Part shown: in pieces, positions 26,996 to 36,014 of the stretch
How positions within the stretch are numbered: the stretch's first letter is position 1
How the letters are laid out: each line of letters begins with the position of its first letter
Origin: Chryseobacterium taichungense
GTDB lineage: Bacteria; Bacteroidota; Bacteroidia; Flavobacteriales; Weeksellaceae
NCBI RefSeq assembly: GCF_900109935.1
Contig: NZ_FOBV01000002.1
Coordinates: 186,001 to 250,000, forward strand
Reading direction: 5' to 3'
DNA: 64,000 nt
The notes under the pieces: model-generated
What the model saw: only the letters and a program-made list of their open reading frames with translations
Told to the model about the DNA's origin: nothing
The model's database searches: none
Made by a program: the position numbers and the translations under genes

Positions 26996-27316
26996 TTATT
27001 TATTGTCATTCATACGATAAATATGAGTGACCACGCCGTTTGCGATTATATTTGATTGAATAAGAAGATCAAAGCCCAGTCCTGTATATATTTTTTCTAA
27101 CGTTTCTTTGGCATCTAACAAAAACATGTCTGCAATCACAGTGTCTCCCGGAAATACGATATCTGTTTCTAAGAATGTCTGATTGACAATTAATTCCCGG
27201 TTATCATATGGAAATCTAATGATTGCTCTGAAACCCGAGGATACAGGCGTTACAATACCACCGTCTTCCGTTGAAAGATAGGTAAGTGTTGCTTTGAAAT
27301 GGGGTCTTTTTTCCAT
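26996..27316 (-). CDS. Stand-alone EF-Tu domain III-like protein
   Basis: 106 residues. The sequence FKATLTYLSTEDGGIVTPVSSGFRAIIRF aligns with the start of EF-Tu domain III (FEAEVYILSKDEGGRHTPF in the usual factor), IVFPGDTVIADMFLL with its MVMPGDN segment, and the end NGVVTHIYR with GAGVVAKV. So it looks like a free copy of the EF-Tu C-terminal beta-barrel, the domain that contacts the tRNA T-stem and EF-Ts. There is no GTPase domain. The role is unknown; it may be an orphan Bacteroidota family. A separate single gene on the minus strand. Confidence 0.65.
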   Translation of the reverse strand: MEKRPHFKATLTYLSTEDGGIVTPVSSGFRAIIRFPYDNRELIVNQTFLETDIVFPGDTVIADMFLLDAKETLEKIYTGLGFDLLIQSNIIANGVVTHIYRMNDNK

Positions 27317-27392
27317 TTTTTAATTTATCGTTAAAAATTAACAAATCCTGAGCCGCTTTGATGATCAATGGAATGAATCATATATAGAAATC

Positions 27393-28397
27393 TTAAAATT
27401 TACAATACATTTCTTCCCATCTTTTAATCAATGCCACACGATGTTTTGTATATCGAGGAGTTAAAAAAACATTAGACCAATCATCATAATTGTCATAAAA
27501 GAATTTCAGGAAGAAAATATGAAAAGTAATGCCTAAATAAGGAATGGCTTGTAATTCATCGTTAGTTAAAGGCCGCTGCTGCTGATAGGCATTTAGGAAG
27601 ACATTGAAATCTTTTTCTGCCTGTTCGGCTGAAATTAAGTTATTAAATTGGTGAAAGAAATAATGGTTGAAAAATGACATTAAATCGTTGATAAGGTAGC
27701 CTTCTCCAGCAAAATCGAAATCAAAAAACGTGATTTTCCGCTGCTCATCAAAATGAAAATTCTTAGGGAAGAAATCATAATGACAATAGCCATAGCTGAA
27801 TTTTGAGGTATCGAAATCTTTAAACTTTTCAACTACTTTTCCTGAGATATTATACAAATATTCATATTCTTCTTTCATTTCTGAAAAATGGGGTTTTAGA
27901 TCTTTTAAGGGCTCAAACAAAGTGGTTTCAAAATTCCATAACGGTCTGGGATTGTTCAGTTTTATTGATGATGTGGTTTGATGTAATTTAGCCATATCAT
28001 GTCCCAACTGAATAAGGTGTTGATCCGTGAGATCTACAATCACTTTCCCCTCAGCAAAAGAAAATAATACACCATTTCGTATGCCCTCAATGGCATTAAG
28101 CTGTTGAACCTGTTTTCCTTCTATATCCTTAATCGGATAGGCAACTGAATTTCCACTTGTTCTTAAAATGTTGAGCAGTTCTACCTCAGCTTCAATTTCG
28201 CTGCGTTTACGGTGAGCATCACGGTAAATTTTAAAAATATATTTTCGATCTAGAGTTTCAACAATATATGTATCGCTTACATTTCTGATAAGTAATCGGC
28301 ATGTTGTGGAATGGTCTAACCGATATTTTGTAATTAAATAATCCTTTAAAGCTGTAGCGGATAACGTAGAATATTGTGCGGGAAAGAAATTCTGCAT
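27393..28397 (-). CDS. Phosphotransferase (APH / homoserine kinase II-like fold)
   Basis: 334 residues of the aminoglycoside phosphotransferase-like kinase fold. The nucleotide-binding lysine is in YIFKIYRDAHRKRSEIEAEVELL; the catalytic loop is HYDFFPKNFHF (H-x-D-x4-N) and the metal-binding motif is ITFFDFDFAGEGYLINDL. Proteins of this type phosphorylate small hydroxyl compounds (homoserine, choline, sugars, aminoglycosides); the substrate cannot be told. It stands alone between the EF-Tu-like gene and the cysteine desulfurase. Confidence 0.85.
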   Translation of the reverse strand: MQNFFPAQYSTLSATALKDYLITKYRLDHSTTCRLLIRNVSDTYIVETLDRKYIFKIYRDAHRKRSEIEAEVELLNILRTSGNSVAYPIKDIEGKQVQQLNAIEGIRNGVLFSFAEGKVIVDLTDQHLIQLGHDMAKLHQTTSSIKLNNPRPLWNFETTLFEPLKDLKPHFSEMKEEYEYLYNISGKVVEKFKDFDTSKFSYGYCHYDFFPKNFHFDEQRKITFFDFDFAGEGYLINDLMSFFNHYFFHQFNNLISAEQAEKDFNVFLNAYQQQRPLTNDELQAIPYLGITFHIFFLKFFYDNYDDWSNVFLTPRYTKHRVALIKRWEEMYCKF

Positions 28398-28652
28398 GGA
28401 AATAGCGTTTGGGATGCCAAATATAAGTTTTTAAGGTGAAAACTGCATGGAGAACTGATTAGAATAGAAATTAAATTGTAAGTAACAGCTATTGTTAAAG
28501 AATCCTATATTGAAAGTTGAATAAAGTACAGGATTGTGCGAAGCTTTAAAACAGAATTAGATTCTTTATTTTAAAATTAATAATCATCTTTTACTGAGAT
28601 TTAAATTAAACTAAAAAAGATCGTTATTTTTATACTGAATTAAAATGTCAAG

Positions 28653-29789
28653 ATGGATAATGATTTCGTTTATTTAGATTACAATGCAACAACTCCTGTC
28701 GATCCAAGAATACTCGATGAAATGTTGCCTTTTTTCAATCAATTATATGCAAATTCAGGAAGTGCTCACCTTTTCGGGCTTACTGTGAAAGAGTCGGTTG
28801 AAAATGCAGCAGAAGAAGTTGCAGAACTTATCGGAGCGCATCCTAAAGAAATTACTTTCACATCGGGCGCAACAGAATCTGTAAATCTTGCACTAAAAGG
28901 ATTTAAGGCAAATAAAAACCACATTATTACAATTACCACAGAGCATAAGGCAGTTTTAGATACCTGTTTGCAACTTGAAAAAGACGGATTTCAAATTGAT
29001 TATTTACGTGTTGATCATTTGGGGAATATCAATCTTTCTGAATTGGGATCTCTGATCAATGAAAGAACTTTGATGGTTTGTATCATGTTCGTTAACAATG
29101 AAACAGGAGTCATTCACCCAATAAAAGAAATCGCTGAATTAGCCCATCGAAACGGCTGTTATTTTTTTTGTGATGCAACACAGGCTGTAGGAAAAATCCC
29201 GATTAATGTAAAAACATTACATATTGATATGATGGCTTTTTCAGCACATAAATTTTACGGGCCGAAAGGAGTAGGGGTACTTTATATTTCTTCTGACATT
29301 AAAAATAAGATACAGCCACAAATTCAGGGCGGTGGGCAACAGAATAATCTGAGAAGCGGTACTTTAAATGTTCCGGGAATTGTCGGAATGGGAAAAGCCG
29401 CTCAGATCGCAGTTGAGGAAATGGAAGTAGATGCTCAAAAAGCTAAAAAATTAAGAGATCAACTTGAAAACGAACTGTTAAAAATTCCTCAAACATCTAT
29501 TAACGGAGATCATTCAGCAAGAATTTTCAATACCACAAATATCTGCTTTGAAGGGATCAATTCCGAAGAATTAATTATTTCTTTAGGGAATATCTGTGTT
29601 TCAAGTGGTTCTGCCTGCAATGCAGTCACTACTAAACCCTCTCACGTTCTTCAGGCAATGGGAATGAGCGATCAAGATGCGTTGTCTTCAATACGATTCA
29701 GCATAGGGAAATACACCACACTTTCAGAGATTGAACTAGCCGTGGAAAAAATACAGAAAGCAGTACTTCAGCTGAGAAATGGAAACTAA
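28653..29789 (+). CDS. Cysteine desulfurase (NifS/IscS class)
   Basis: 378 residues. A PLP enzyme releasing sulfur from cysteine as a protein persulfide. The PLP lysine is K200 in FSAHKFYGPKG; the active-site cysteine is C322 in VSSGSACNA; the N-terminal YLDYNATTPVD is typical. It faces the molybdenum cofactor operon, and its stop overlaps the stop of moaCB by 4 bases. It may supply sulfur for the MoaD thiocarboxylate or for the terminal sulfido ligand of molybdenum hydroxylases, as NifS-like proteins do with XdhC; this is inference from context. A general Fe-S role is the alternative. Confidence 0.9.
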   Translation: MDNDFVYLDYNATTPVDPRILDEMLPFFNQLYANSGSAHLFGLTVKESVENAAEEVAELIGAHPKEITFTSGATESVNLALKGFKANKNHIITITTEHKAVLDTCLQLEKDGFQIDYLRVDHLGNINLSELGSLINERTLMVCIMFVNNETGVIHPIKEIAELAHRNGCYFFCDATQAVGKIPINVKTLHIDMMAFSAHKFYGPKGVGVLYISSDIKNKIQPQIQGGGQQNNLRSGTLNVPGIVGMGKAAQIAVEEMEVDAQKAKKLRDQLENELLKIPQTSINGDHSARIFNTTNICFEGINSEELIISLGNICVSSGSACNAVTTKPSHVLQAMGMSDQDALSSIRFSIGKYTTLSEIELAVEKIQKAVLQLRNGN

Positions 29790-30694
29790 TGGCCATCACC
29801 TTTTTTTACGGAAAACACATGTAAAACCTGCGGAAACAGAGCCTGGAAATATTCCTTTACAGCACCAGTGGATCCTGGGAAGGTTAAAATCAGCATATCA
29901 TTAGAAAAGCCGGCTATTCCCCGTGAAAGCATGGAGGTTTTTATCCGATCCTGCCCATAGTTTCTGGCCGTTTCCATAATTCCCGGAATTTCTTTCGTAA
30001 TAAACGGTAAAACCGCTTCCGGAGTAACATCCCGATCGGAAAGTCCTGTTCCGCCCGTAAAAATAAGAAGATTACAGCCTTTATTTTTTAAAAGTTCTAT
30101 CTTTTCCTGAATCGCAGAAATATCATCTGGAACAACTGAATAATTAACGTCAGCAATTCCCTGATTTTTAAGAGATTCAACCAAAAATTTTCCGGAAGTA
30201 TCATTTTTAAGTCCCTGAGAAACAGTATCACTGCACACCACTACCGCTGCTGTAAGATGTTCAGCTTCTATATTTTTCTGACTGCTTTTTCCGCCCTGCT
30301 TTTCTAAAAGCCTGATGTTGGAGATTTCTACGTTTTTATCAATGGGCTTCAGCATATCATAGATCACCAAAGCGGCTACGGAAGCTCCATGCATGGCTTC
30401 GACCTCTACGCCGGTCTTGTAGATGGTATGAACCTCAACAGTGATGTTAATATGTAAACCGCTCATTTCATAATTAATGGCAGCATATTCTACAGGCAAA
30501 GGATGGCAATCCGGAATAACATCGCTTGTTTTTTTGATCGCCAATAAAGAGGAAGCTCTCGCAAATTCCAGAACATTACCTTTCGGAACTGTTCCGTTTT
30601 GAACAGCTTCTATTGTTGAAATGTCCGAAGTTTTTATGGTTGCAGCCGCAATTGCCTTTCGCAGCGTAAAAGTTTTAAAAGTAATATCTACCAT
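29786..30694 (-). CDS. moaCB: Bifunctional MoaC-MoaB fusion (molybdopterin synthesis)
   Basis: 302 residues with two domains. Residues 1-150 are MoaC (cyclic pyranopterin monophosphate synthase): DVIPDCHPLP, VEVHTIYKTGVEVEAMHGASVAAL. Residues 155-302 are MoaB/MogA-like (molybdopterin adenylylation): VVVCSDTVSQG, LLIFTGGTGLSDRDVTPEAV, PGIMETARNYG. The fusion joins two non-consecutive steps of cofactor synthesis and is common in Bacteroidota. It is the last gene of the operon, 3 bases after moaE. Confidence 0.92.
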   Translation of the reverse strand: MVDITFKTFTLRKAIAAATIKTSDISTIEAVQNGTVPKGNVLEFARASSLLAIKKTSDVIPDCHPLPVEYAAINYEMSGLHINITVEVHTIYKTGVEVEAMHGASVAALVIYDMLKPIDKNVEISNIRLLEKQGGKSSQKNIEAEHLTAAVVVCSDTVSQGLKNDTSGKFLVESLKNQGIADVNYSVVPDDISAIQEKIELLKNKGCNLLIFTGGTGLSDRDVTPEAVLPFITKEIPGIMETARNYGQDRIKTSMLSRGIAGFSNDMLILTFPGSTGAVKEYFQALFPQVLHVFSVKKGDGH

Positions 30695-30697
30695 GGT

Positions 30698-31135
30698 TTA
30701 TTGGTTTATTTTCCATTGATGCGTTTCATCTTCAAAGATTTCTTTGCCCCAGATCGGAAGTTCGTTTTTGATACGTTCAACTACTTCATTGCAGGCAAGT
30801 GTCGCTTGTTTTCGATGTTTGGATGAGGTGAATACAAAAAGGCAGATTTCCCCTGTATGAACGATACCCAAGCTGTGATGAATATGCATGCAGCTAAGGT
30901 TATATTTTGCAAAAATCTCTTCGCGTATCGTTGCCATTTGAGTCAGTGCTAAATCTTCGTACGCTGTATATTCAATGGCTTTAACAGTTTTATTGCCAAT
31001 TTCATCTGCCCGGATCTGGCCCAGAAAAATCTGATGCGCTCCGATTTCAGTTTTCGTGGAATGTTTTGTAATACTTTCCGCGATGAATAAAGGGGAGATA
31101 GGAGAGTCCTGAAATATATTTTTAATCTTGCTCAT
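30698..31135 (-). CDS. moaE: Molybdopterin synthase catalytic subunit MoaE
   Basis: 145 residues. It inserts two sulfurs into cPMP, carried by the MoaD thiocarboxylate. The motifs AIEYTAYEDLALTQM, HHSLGIVHTGEICLFVFTSSKHRKQATLACNEVVERIK and PIWGKEIFEDETHQW are those of the family; the lysine in the last motif is the active-site residue. Its start overlaps the moeB stop by 14 bases. Confidence 0.93.
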   Translation of the reverse strand: MSKIKNIFQDSPISPLFIAESITKHSTKTEIGAHQIFLGQIRADEIGNKTVKAIEYTAYEDLALTQMATIREEIFAKYNLSCMHIHHSLGIVHTGEICLFVFTSSKHRKQATLACNEVVERIKNELPIWGKEIFEDETHQWKINQ

Positions 31136-32237
31136 TAATTTTTTTATTTAAATGATTGATCCCGCCTTCCAGATGGCTAATCTTGTATTCCGCTCCTAAA
31201 ATTTCCTGCAAAATTTTCGCTGCGGTAATACTTCTTTTACCGGATTGACAGACAACAATAATATTTCGATTATGGATCTGACTGAGATTTTCCTTTAATT
31301 GATATAAAGGTATCGAAATATACGGAAGATCAAGCTTTGGATTTTCATCAGGTTCACGAACATCAATAATGACTGTATCATGAAGTTGTGCTGTTTTTTT
31401 AAATTCTGAAGGTGAAATATTCTTAATTCCATCATATTCAATTCCGCAGTGAAGCTGATAATTCATATTCTCAAATTCTTCTACACTTGAAGGAATATTT
31501 TTATCGGTTAAATTCATTGAAGGAATTTCAAATACAGCAGTCTGATAATTCAGGATATTAATGGTCATTAATTTATTGATCAATGGTTCTCCGATTCCTG
31601 TAATTAATTTAATCGCTTCGGCAGCCTGAATAGTTCCTATCACTCCTGGTAAAACGCCCAAAACTCCGGCATCATTACAATCCGGAACTTCTCCCGGTTC
31701 TGGAGGTTCAGGAAAAAGATGTCTGTAATGGGTGACAGATTCATCTTTATTTTTGACATTAAAAACAGCGACCTGACCTTCATACTGATAAATTGCCCCG
31801 AATATCAGGGGTTTTTGTAAAATCCTGCACACATCGTCAAGCAGATAGCGTGTCGGGAAATTGTCTGTGCAGTCAATAATTATATCATAATTGGATATGA
31901 TCTTAACGGCATTTTTTGTAGCAATTCTTTCAGGAATCATGCTGGATTTTACTTCGGGATTCATTACATTCAGCCTTTCAAAAGCAGTTTCGGTTTTCAG
32001 TTTCCCGATGTCATTAGGATTATAGAGAATCTGTCTGTGTAAATTGCTTAATGAAACCCGGTCATCATCCACAATGCCTATATTGCCGACACCGGCTGCA
32101 GTCAGATATTGGAGAACCGGACATCCTAAACCGCCGGCTCCGATCACTAAAACCCTTGCTGAGACAAGTTTTTTCTGAGCTTCAATCCCGAAACCCTGCA
32201 ATTTGATTTGTCTGTCGTATCGTTCTAAATTTAGCAT
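31122..32237 (-). CDS. moeB: HesA/MoeB/ThiF adenylyltransferase with C-terminal rhodanese domain
   Basis: 371 residues. The E1-like domain has the nucleotide motif GAGGLGCPVLQYL (about 33-45), SLSNLHRQILY and DCTDNFPTRYLL; it adenylates the C-terminal Gly-Gly of MoaD. The rhodanese domain (about 275-371) has the active-site C330 in VVCQSGKRS and may deliver the sulfur. The position of the first zinc CxxC in E. coli MoeB is HYRH here (His instead of Cys), and no second CxxC is seen, so the structural zinc is probably absent, or bound differently. Neighbour of moaD (3 bases apart), its substrate. Confidence 0.9.
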   Translation of the reverse strand: MLNLERYDRQIKLQGFGIEAQKKLVSARVLVIGAGGLGCPVLQYLTAAGVGNIGIVDDDRVSLSNLHRQILYNPNDIGKLKTETAFERLNVMNPEVKSSMIPERIATKNAVKIISNYDIIIDCTDNFPTRYLLDDVCRILQKPLIFGAIYQYEGQVAVFNVKNKDESVTHYRHLFPEPPEPGEVPDCNDAGVLGVLPGVIGTIQAAEAIKLITGIGEPLINKLMTINILNYQTAVFEIPSMNLTDKNIPSSVEEFENMNYQLHCGIEYDGIKNISPSEFKKTAQLHDTVIIDVREPDENPKLDLPYISIPLYQLKENLSQIHNRNIIVVCQSGKRSITAAKILQEILGAEYKISHLEGGINHLNKKINEQD

Positions 32238-32240
32238 AAT

Positions 32241-32471
32241 TTATCCTCCTGAATAAGGTGGCATTAAAGCTACCACGTCGTTGTTTTGTAAAGCTTTGTT
32301 TTCTGAAATAATTTTTTGGTTGACCGCACTTCTTACTTTCAAATCTTTCAACTGAGGAAATTTTTCAGTCAGCTGACTAAGCAATTCATCAGTATTTTCG
32401 GATTCAATTTCAAAATCCGGACCTAAAATCTCTTTCAGTCTGCCAAAGCTTATTATTTTTACAGTACTCAT
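32241..32471 (-). CDS. moaD: Molybdopterin synthase sulfur carrier subunit MoaD
   Basis: 76 residues of ubiquitin-like beta-grasp fold ending in VALMPPYSGG; the Gly-Gly tail is adenylated by MoeB and turned into a thiocarboxylate, the sulfur donor to MoaE. Small size and Gly-Gly end are diagnostic, and it sits directly before moeB in the operon. Confidence 0.92.
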   Translation of the reverse strand: MSTVKIISFGRLKEILGPDFEIESENTDELLSQLTEKFPQLKDLKVRSAVNQKIISENKALQNNDVVALMPPYSGG

Positions 32472-32512
32472 TCATTTACTTTTTTAGCTGCATTGTATTA
32501 TCTTCCGTTATT

Positions 32513-33247
32513 TTAAATAGTGCTTGATATTAATTTATAGGAAGCCATCAAAAGTACAACAGCAAGTACATATTTCAGACCGTTTTGATTGAGTTTTTTT
32601 GAAGCTAAATAAGCACCAAGCAATCCTCCTGCAAACGCACAGATGATGTACATCCACATATCGCTTGTAAAGGAAATTTCTTTTGTAAGCATTCCTCCCA
32701 AACCTGCTATGGAATTAACAAAAATAAAGGCTGCACTGATTGCCGCCGTCTGTTTCTGGTTCGTCCATTTCAATAAAATAAGAACCGGAGATAATAAAAT
32801 TCCTCCACCAATACCGATCATCCCTGATAATAAACCAATAACACCTCCGAATAGCAAGGATAAATAGATTTTGGGCTCTTTCAGTTCACTGTCATCCGGA
32901 CTTTTAAAAAAGAAAAAACGAAAAACCGGAAAAAGTAGTAAAATGCCTAAAATACGTTTGTAAAGGGTATCCTCAACATGAATCATTCCTCCTACAAAAG
33001 CCAGAGGAATAGACGCCAGAGCAATCGGAATAAAAATGCGGAGTTTAAAATGTCCTCCACGATAATATTGAACAAAAGAAGTGAGTGATACAAACAGATT
33101 AAGCACAAGAGCGGTTGGCTTCATTTCTTTGGGCGCTATTCCGTATAGAGCCATCAATGCCAGATAACCGCTAGCTCCGCCGTGCCCAACTGCTGCATAC
33201 AAAGCCGCAATGACGAATAAAATCAGATAAAAAAATTCTACGCTCAT
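32513..33247 (-). CDS. TauE/SafE family membrane transporter
   Basis: 244 residues with about seven to eight hydrophobic segments (LILFVIAALYAAVGHGGASGYLALM at the start, GVIGLLSGMIGIGGGILLSPVLIL in the middle). The duplicated glycine-rich motif GHGGASG / GMIGIGGGILLSP marks the TauE/SafE (DUF81) family, which exports sulfite, sulfoacetate or related sulfur anions. It lies inside the molybdenum cofactor operon, 9 bases after moeA in reading direction. A role in moving a sulfur compound or molybdate-like anion is possible but not shown by the sequence. Confidence 0.85.
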   Translation of the reverse strand: MSVEFFYLILFVIAALYAAVGHGGASGYLALMALYGIAPKEMKPTALVLNLFVSLTSFVQYYRGGHFKLRIFIPIALASIPLAFVGGMIHVEDTLYKRILGILLLFPVFRFFFFKSPDDSELKEPKIYLSLLFGGVIGLLSGMIGIGGGILLSPVLILLKWTNQKQTAAISAAFIFVNSIAGLGGMLTKEISFTSDMWMYIICAFAGGLLGAYLASKKLNQNGLKYVLAVVLLMASYKLISSTI

Positions 33248-33256
33248 TATGTGATT

Positions 33257-34432
33257 TTATTTTAACAATATAATTTCAACCAGTTCATCTTTTTTACAGC
33301 CTTTAGAATTCTCAGGTAAAACCATCAGGCAGTTGGCTTCTGCAAAAGACTGAAGACGATAAGATTCCTGTGCGTGAAGTGGCGTTACTTTTCCGTTGTC
33401 ATAAGTTGCTTTCAGAAAATGAGTAAGTCCTGTTTTCTTTTCATACGAAGAAGTTGAAGTTGCATTGGCTTTTTCTGTAATAGCTTTACGTTTCATCATT
33501 TTTGAGAGTAAAGGAGCGATATATAAATAAAAACAGGTCAATGCGGACGAAGGATTTCCTGGTAGTCCGAAAATGAGCTTTTCTGCTTTGGCTCCGAAAT
33601 AGAACGGTTTCCCGGGTTTTTGTCGGATTTTATGAAATTTCTGCTCGACACCACATTTTTTTGTGGCATCAATCACAAAATCATAATCGCCAACGCTCAC
33701 GCCACCTACTAAAATTACAATATCTGTTTTGGCAATTGCCAAATTCAACGTTTTTTCAACTTCAGAAGGATCATCTTTTACCCAAAAGCTTTCAATAGTT
33801 TTAATTCCACATTGTTTTAAAACACTTTCCAGCTGATAGGAATTGGATTCATAAACCTGCCCGAAACTTAAATTTTCTCCGGGCTGTACCAGCTCGTTTC
33901 CCGTAAGAATTAAGGAAACCGATGGCGCCGCAAAAATCTTCACTTCTGTACGTCCGATGCCTGCCAGATAGCCTATTGCAGCAGCAGAAAGATAACTTCC
34001 AGAACTGATCGCCACACTGCCTTTTTTTGCATCACTTCCGGCATTTCTTACATGTAATCCTTTTTCGAGTTCATTATCATTAACTGTAAGATATCCGTTT
34101 TCAATGAAGGCTTTTTCCTGCATAACGATCGTATCTGCACCTGTTGGAAGCGGCGCACCTGTGAAAATACGGCAGGCAGTTCCTTTTTCAAGATGAAACT
34201 GTTCTGTCGATCCGGCCTGCATTTCACCTGCTATTTTTAACTTTACATCTTTATCTTCAAAGCGGATTGCGTAGCCGTCCATCGAAGATTGGGAAAAATT
34301 CGGGGTATCGTATCCTGAATAGATATCTTCAGCAGTAGTATATCCGAATGCTTCTTTCAAAGGAAGAATCTCGTGTTTGCTTTCCGGGGTGTTTTGTTCG
34401 ATTATTTTTTCTGCTTCCTCTACGCTTATCAT
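33257..34432 (-). CDS. moeA: Molybdopterin molybdenumtransferase MoeA
   Basis: 391 residues. It inserts molybdate into adenylated molybdopterin. The four-domain pattern is visible: PNFSQSSMDGYAIR (domain II/I junction), GTACRIFTGAPLPTGADTIVMQE, the MPT-binding GDYDFV (in VGGVSVGDYDFVIDATKK), GKPFYFGAKAEKLIFGLPGNPSSALTCF, and the small C-terminal domain. Length is normal. Overlaps mocA by 4 bases. Confidence 0.93.
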   Translation of the reverse strand: MISVEEAEKIIEQNTPESKHEILPLKEAFGYTTAEDIYSGYDTPNFSQSSMDGYAIRFEDKDVKLKIAGEMQAGSTEQFHLEKGTACRIFTGAPLPTGADTIVMQEKAFIENGYLTVNDNELEKGLHVRNAGSDAKKGSVAISSGSYLSAAAIGYLAGIGRTEVKIFAAPSVSLILTGNELVQPGENLSFGQVYESNSYQLESVLKQCGIKTIESFWVKDDPSEVEKTLNLAIAKTDIVILVGGVSVGDYDFVIDATKKCGVEQKFHKIRQKPGKPFYFGAKAEKLIFGLPGNPSSALTCFYLYIAPLLSKMMKRKAITEKANATSTSSYEKKTGLTHFLKATYDNGKVTPLHAQESYRLQSFAEANCLMVLPENSKGCKKDELVEIILLK

Positions 34433-35025
34433 GCTTTAGTTTTTAAATGATCATAGTCTGATGGGGTGTCGATATCAATTGCGCCTTTTGCAAATGCAAA
34501 CGTTTCGACATTTTCCATATTTTGCCGGATGATTTTTTTTGCACCCTGTTCACCGGTAAGTTCCATTAATTGTTTAAAATATTTTTTAGAAAATAAAGCC
34601 GGAACGCCAACCGTATCGGCATATGTAGCGACAACAATTTCCTTTTGGGAAGTGTCTTGTAACTGCGACATTTTCAAAAATAAATCATTGGTAAGGTAAG
34701 GCTGATCGCATACCGAAATAAAACATCTTTCCATTTCGGGAAAATGATCTGATAAGGTTTTCAGTCCTGATTTTATCGACGAGGCCATACCTGATTCCCA
34801 ATCTTCATTAATGGCAATCAATATATTTTTATCTTTAATAGTTGAAGATATTTCATGGTGATTTGCTCCTAAAACCAAAATAATCTGATCTTTATCAAAT
34901 ACTTCAAGTGCAGTATCAATGATTCTTTCCAGAAAGGTTTTTCCCTGATAGCTTAAAAGTTGCTTTGCAGATCCCATCCTCGAAGAATTTCCTGCTGCCA
35001 GTAATATAATTCCTGTATTTTTCAT
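34429..35025 (-). CDS. mocA: MocA-like molybdenum cofactor cytidylyltransferase
   Basis: 198 residues. A nucleotidyltransferase with the signature LLAAGNSSRMGSAKQLLSYQGK (binding CTP or GTP) near the N-terminus, and CDQPYL, which binds the metal. MobA (makes the bis-MGD cofactor) and MocA (makes MCD for xanthine oxidase-type enzymes) share this fold. Because the operon ends with xdhC and faces xanthine oxidase-family enzymes of the PaoABC type, which use MCD in E. coli, MocA is the more likely call. Overlaps its neighbours by 1-4 bases. Confidence 0.82.
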   Translation of the reverse strand: MKNTGIILLAAGNSSRMGSAKQLLSYQGKTFLERIIDTALEVFDKDQIILVLGANHHEISSTIKDKNILIAINEDWESGMASSIKSGLKTLSDHFPEMERCFISVCDQPYLTNDLFLKMSQLQDTSQKEIVVATYADTVGVPALFSKKYFKQLMELTGEQGAKKIIRQNMENVETFAFAKGAIDIDTPSDYDHLKTKA

Positions 35026-36005
35026 TATCCGCCAATATTGATCATGCTTCTGTTCTGAATGATGGAAGTATTTATTTTTTCAAATTGTTCATTCAGTTGC
35101 CCGCCCTGCTTCTTCGCTTTTGACCAGACAGCAGACTGTATGATTGGTAAAATATCCTGGCCGTTTCGCAAAGGGGTCAGAAGATCGGTTTCCTGTTTTG
35201 AAAACAGACAGTTTTTTAATTTGCCGTCTGCTGTTAGTCTTATCCTGTTACAGCCACTGCAAAAAGGCTCGCTCATTGTACTGATGATCGAAAAACTTCC
35301 TTGGTGACCCTGAATTTTATATTGCTTCGCTGTATCATGAAAACCGATAGGCAACGGAATAAAATCGTATTTTTCTCTGATGATATTTAAAATGTCTTTT
35401 TGCGTCATCACCTGATTGCTGCTCCATTTATTTCCGCTAAAAGGCATAAACTCGATAAACCGAACCTCTACAGGATTGTCTTTTGTAAAAGCTATGAAAT
35501 CTGGAATCTCATTATCATTGATATCTTTCATTACGACAACATTGATTTTGGTTTTTATATTATGCTGCAGTAAAAGATCAATATTTCTTACAACACGGTC
35601 AAAATAATCACGGCGGGTTATCTTTAGAAATTTTTCCTTCTGTAGAGTATCAAGGCTGATGTTAATGCTGTGGAAATTTGCCTGAATAATCTCAGGAAGC
35701 ATATCATCAATACGAATACCGTTTGTGGTACAGGTGAATTGGACAGGCAGTTTACCTAAATTCCTGATGATCTTTGAAGCATCTTTTCTTACGAATGGCT
35801 CGCCACCGGTGAGTCTTATTTTATTAATGCCTTGTTTTACAAATAGTTTTGCTATGGTATCAATTTCATCGATCTGCATAAGTTTTGAATGTGGTGTAAA
35901 ATCATAATTTTCTTCCGGCATACAGTAGAAGCATCGCAGGTTACAATTGTCCGTCAAAGATATCCGCAGATAGTTATGGTTTCTCCCGAATTGATCTGTT
36001 AGCAT
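35025..36005 (-). CDS. moaA: GTP 3',8-cyclase MoaA
   Basis: 326 residues. A radical SAM enzyme starting molybdopterin synthesis from GTP. The N-terminal cluster is C21-x3-C25-x2-C28 in DNCNLRCFYCMPE; the C-terminal cluster lies in FCSGCNRIRLTADGKLKNCLF; the protein ends in Gly-Gly (SMINIGG), the tail needed for catalysis in this family. Overlaps mocA by one base. Confidence 0.95.
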   Translation of the reverse strand: MLTDQFGRNHNYLRISLTDNCNLRCFYCMPEENYDFTPHSKLMQIDEIDTIAKLFVKQGINKIRLTGGEPFVRKDASKIIRNLGKLPVQFTCTTNGIRIDDMLPEIIQANFHSINISLDTLQKEKFLKITRRDYFDRVVRNIDLLLQHNIKTKINVVVMKDINDNEIPDFIAFTKDNPVEVRFIEFMPFSGNKWSSNQVMTQKDILNIIREKYDFIPLPIGFHDTAKQYKIQGHQGSFSIISTMSEPFCSGCNRIRLTADGKLKNCLFSKQETDLLTPLRNGQDILPIIQSAVWSKAKKQGGQLNEQFEKINTSIIQNRSMINIGG

Positions 36006-36014
36006 AATTTTTTC

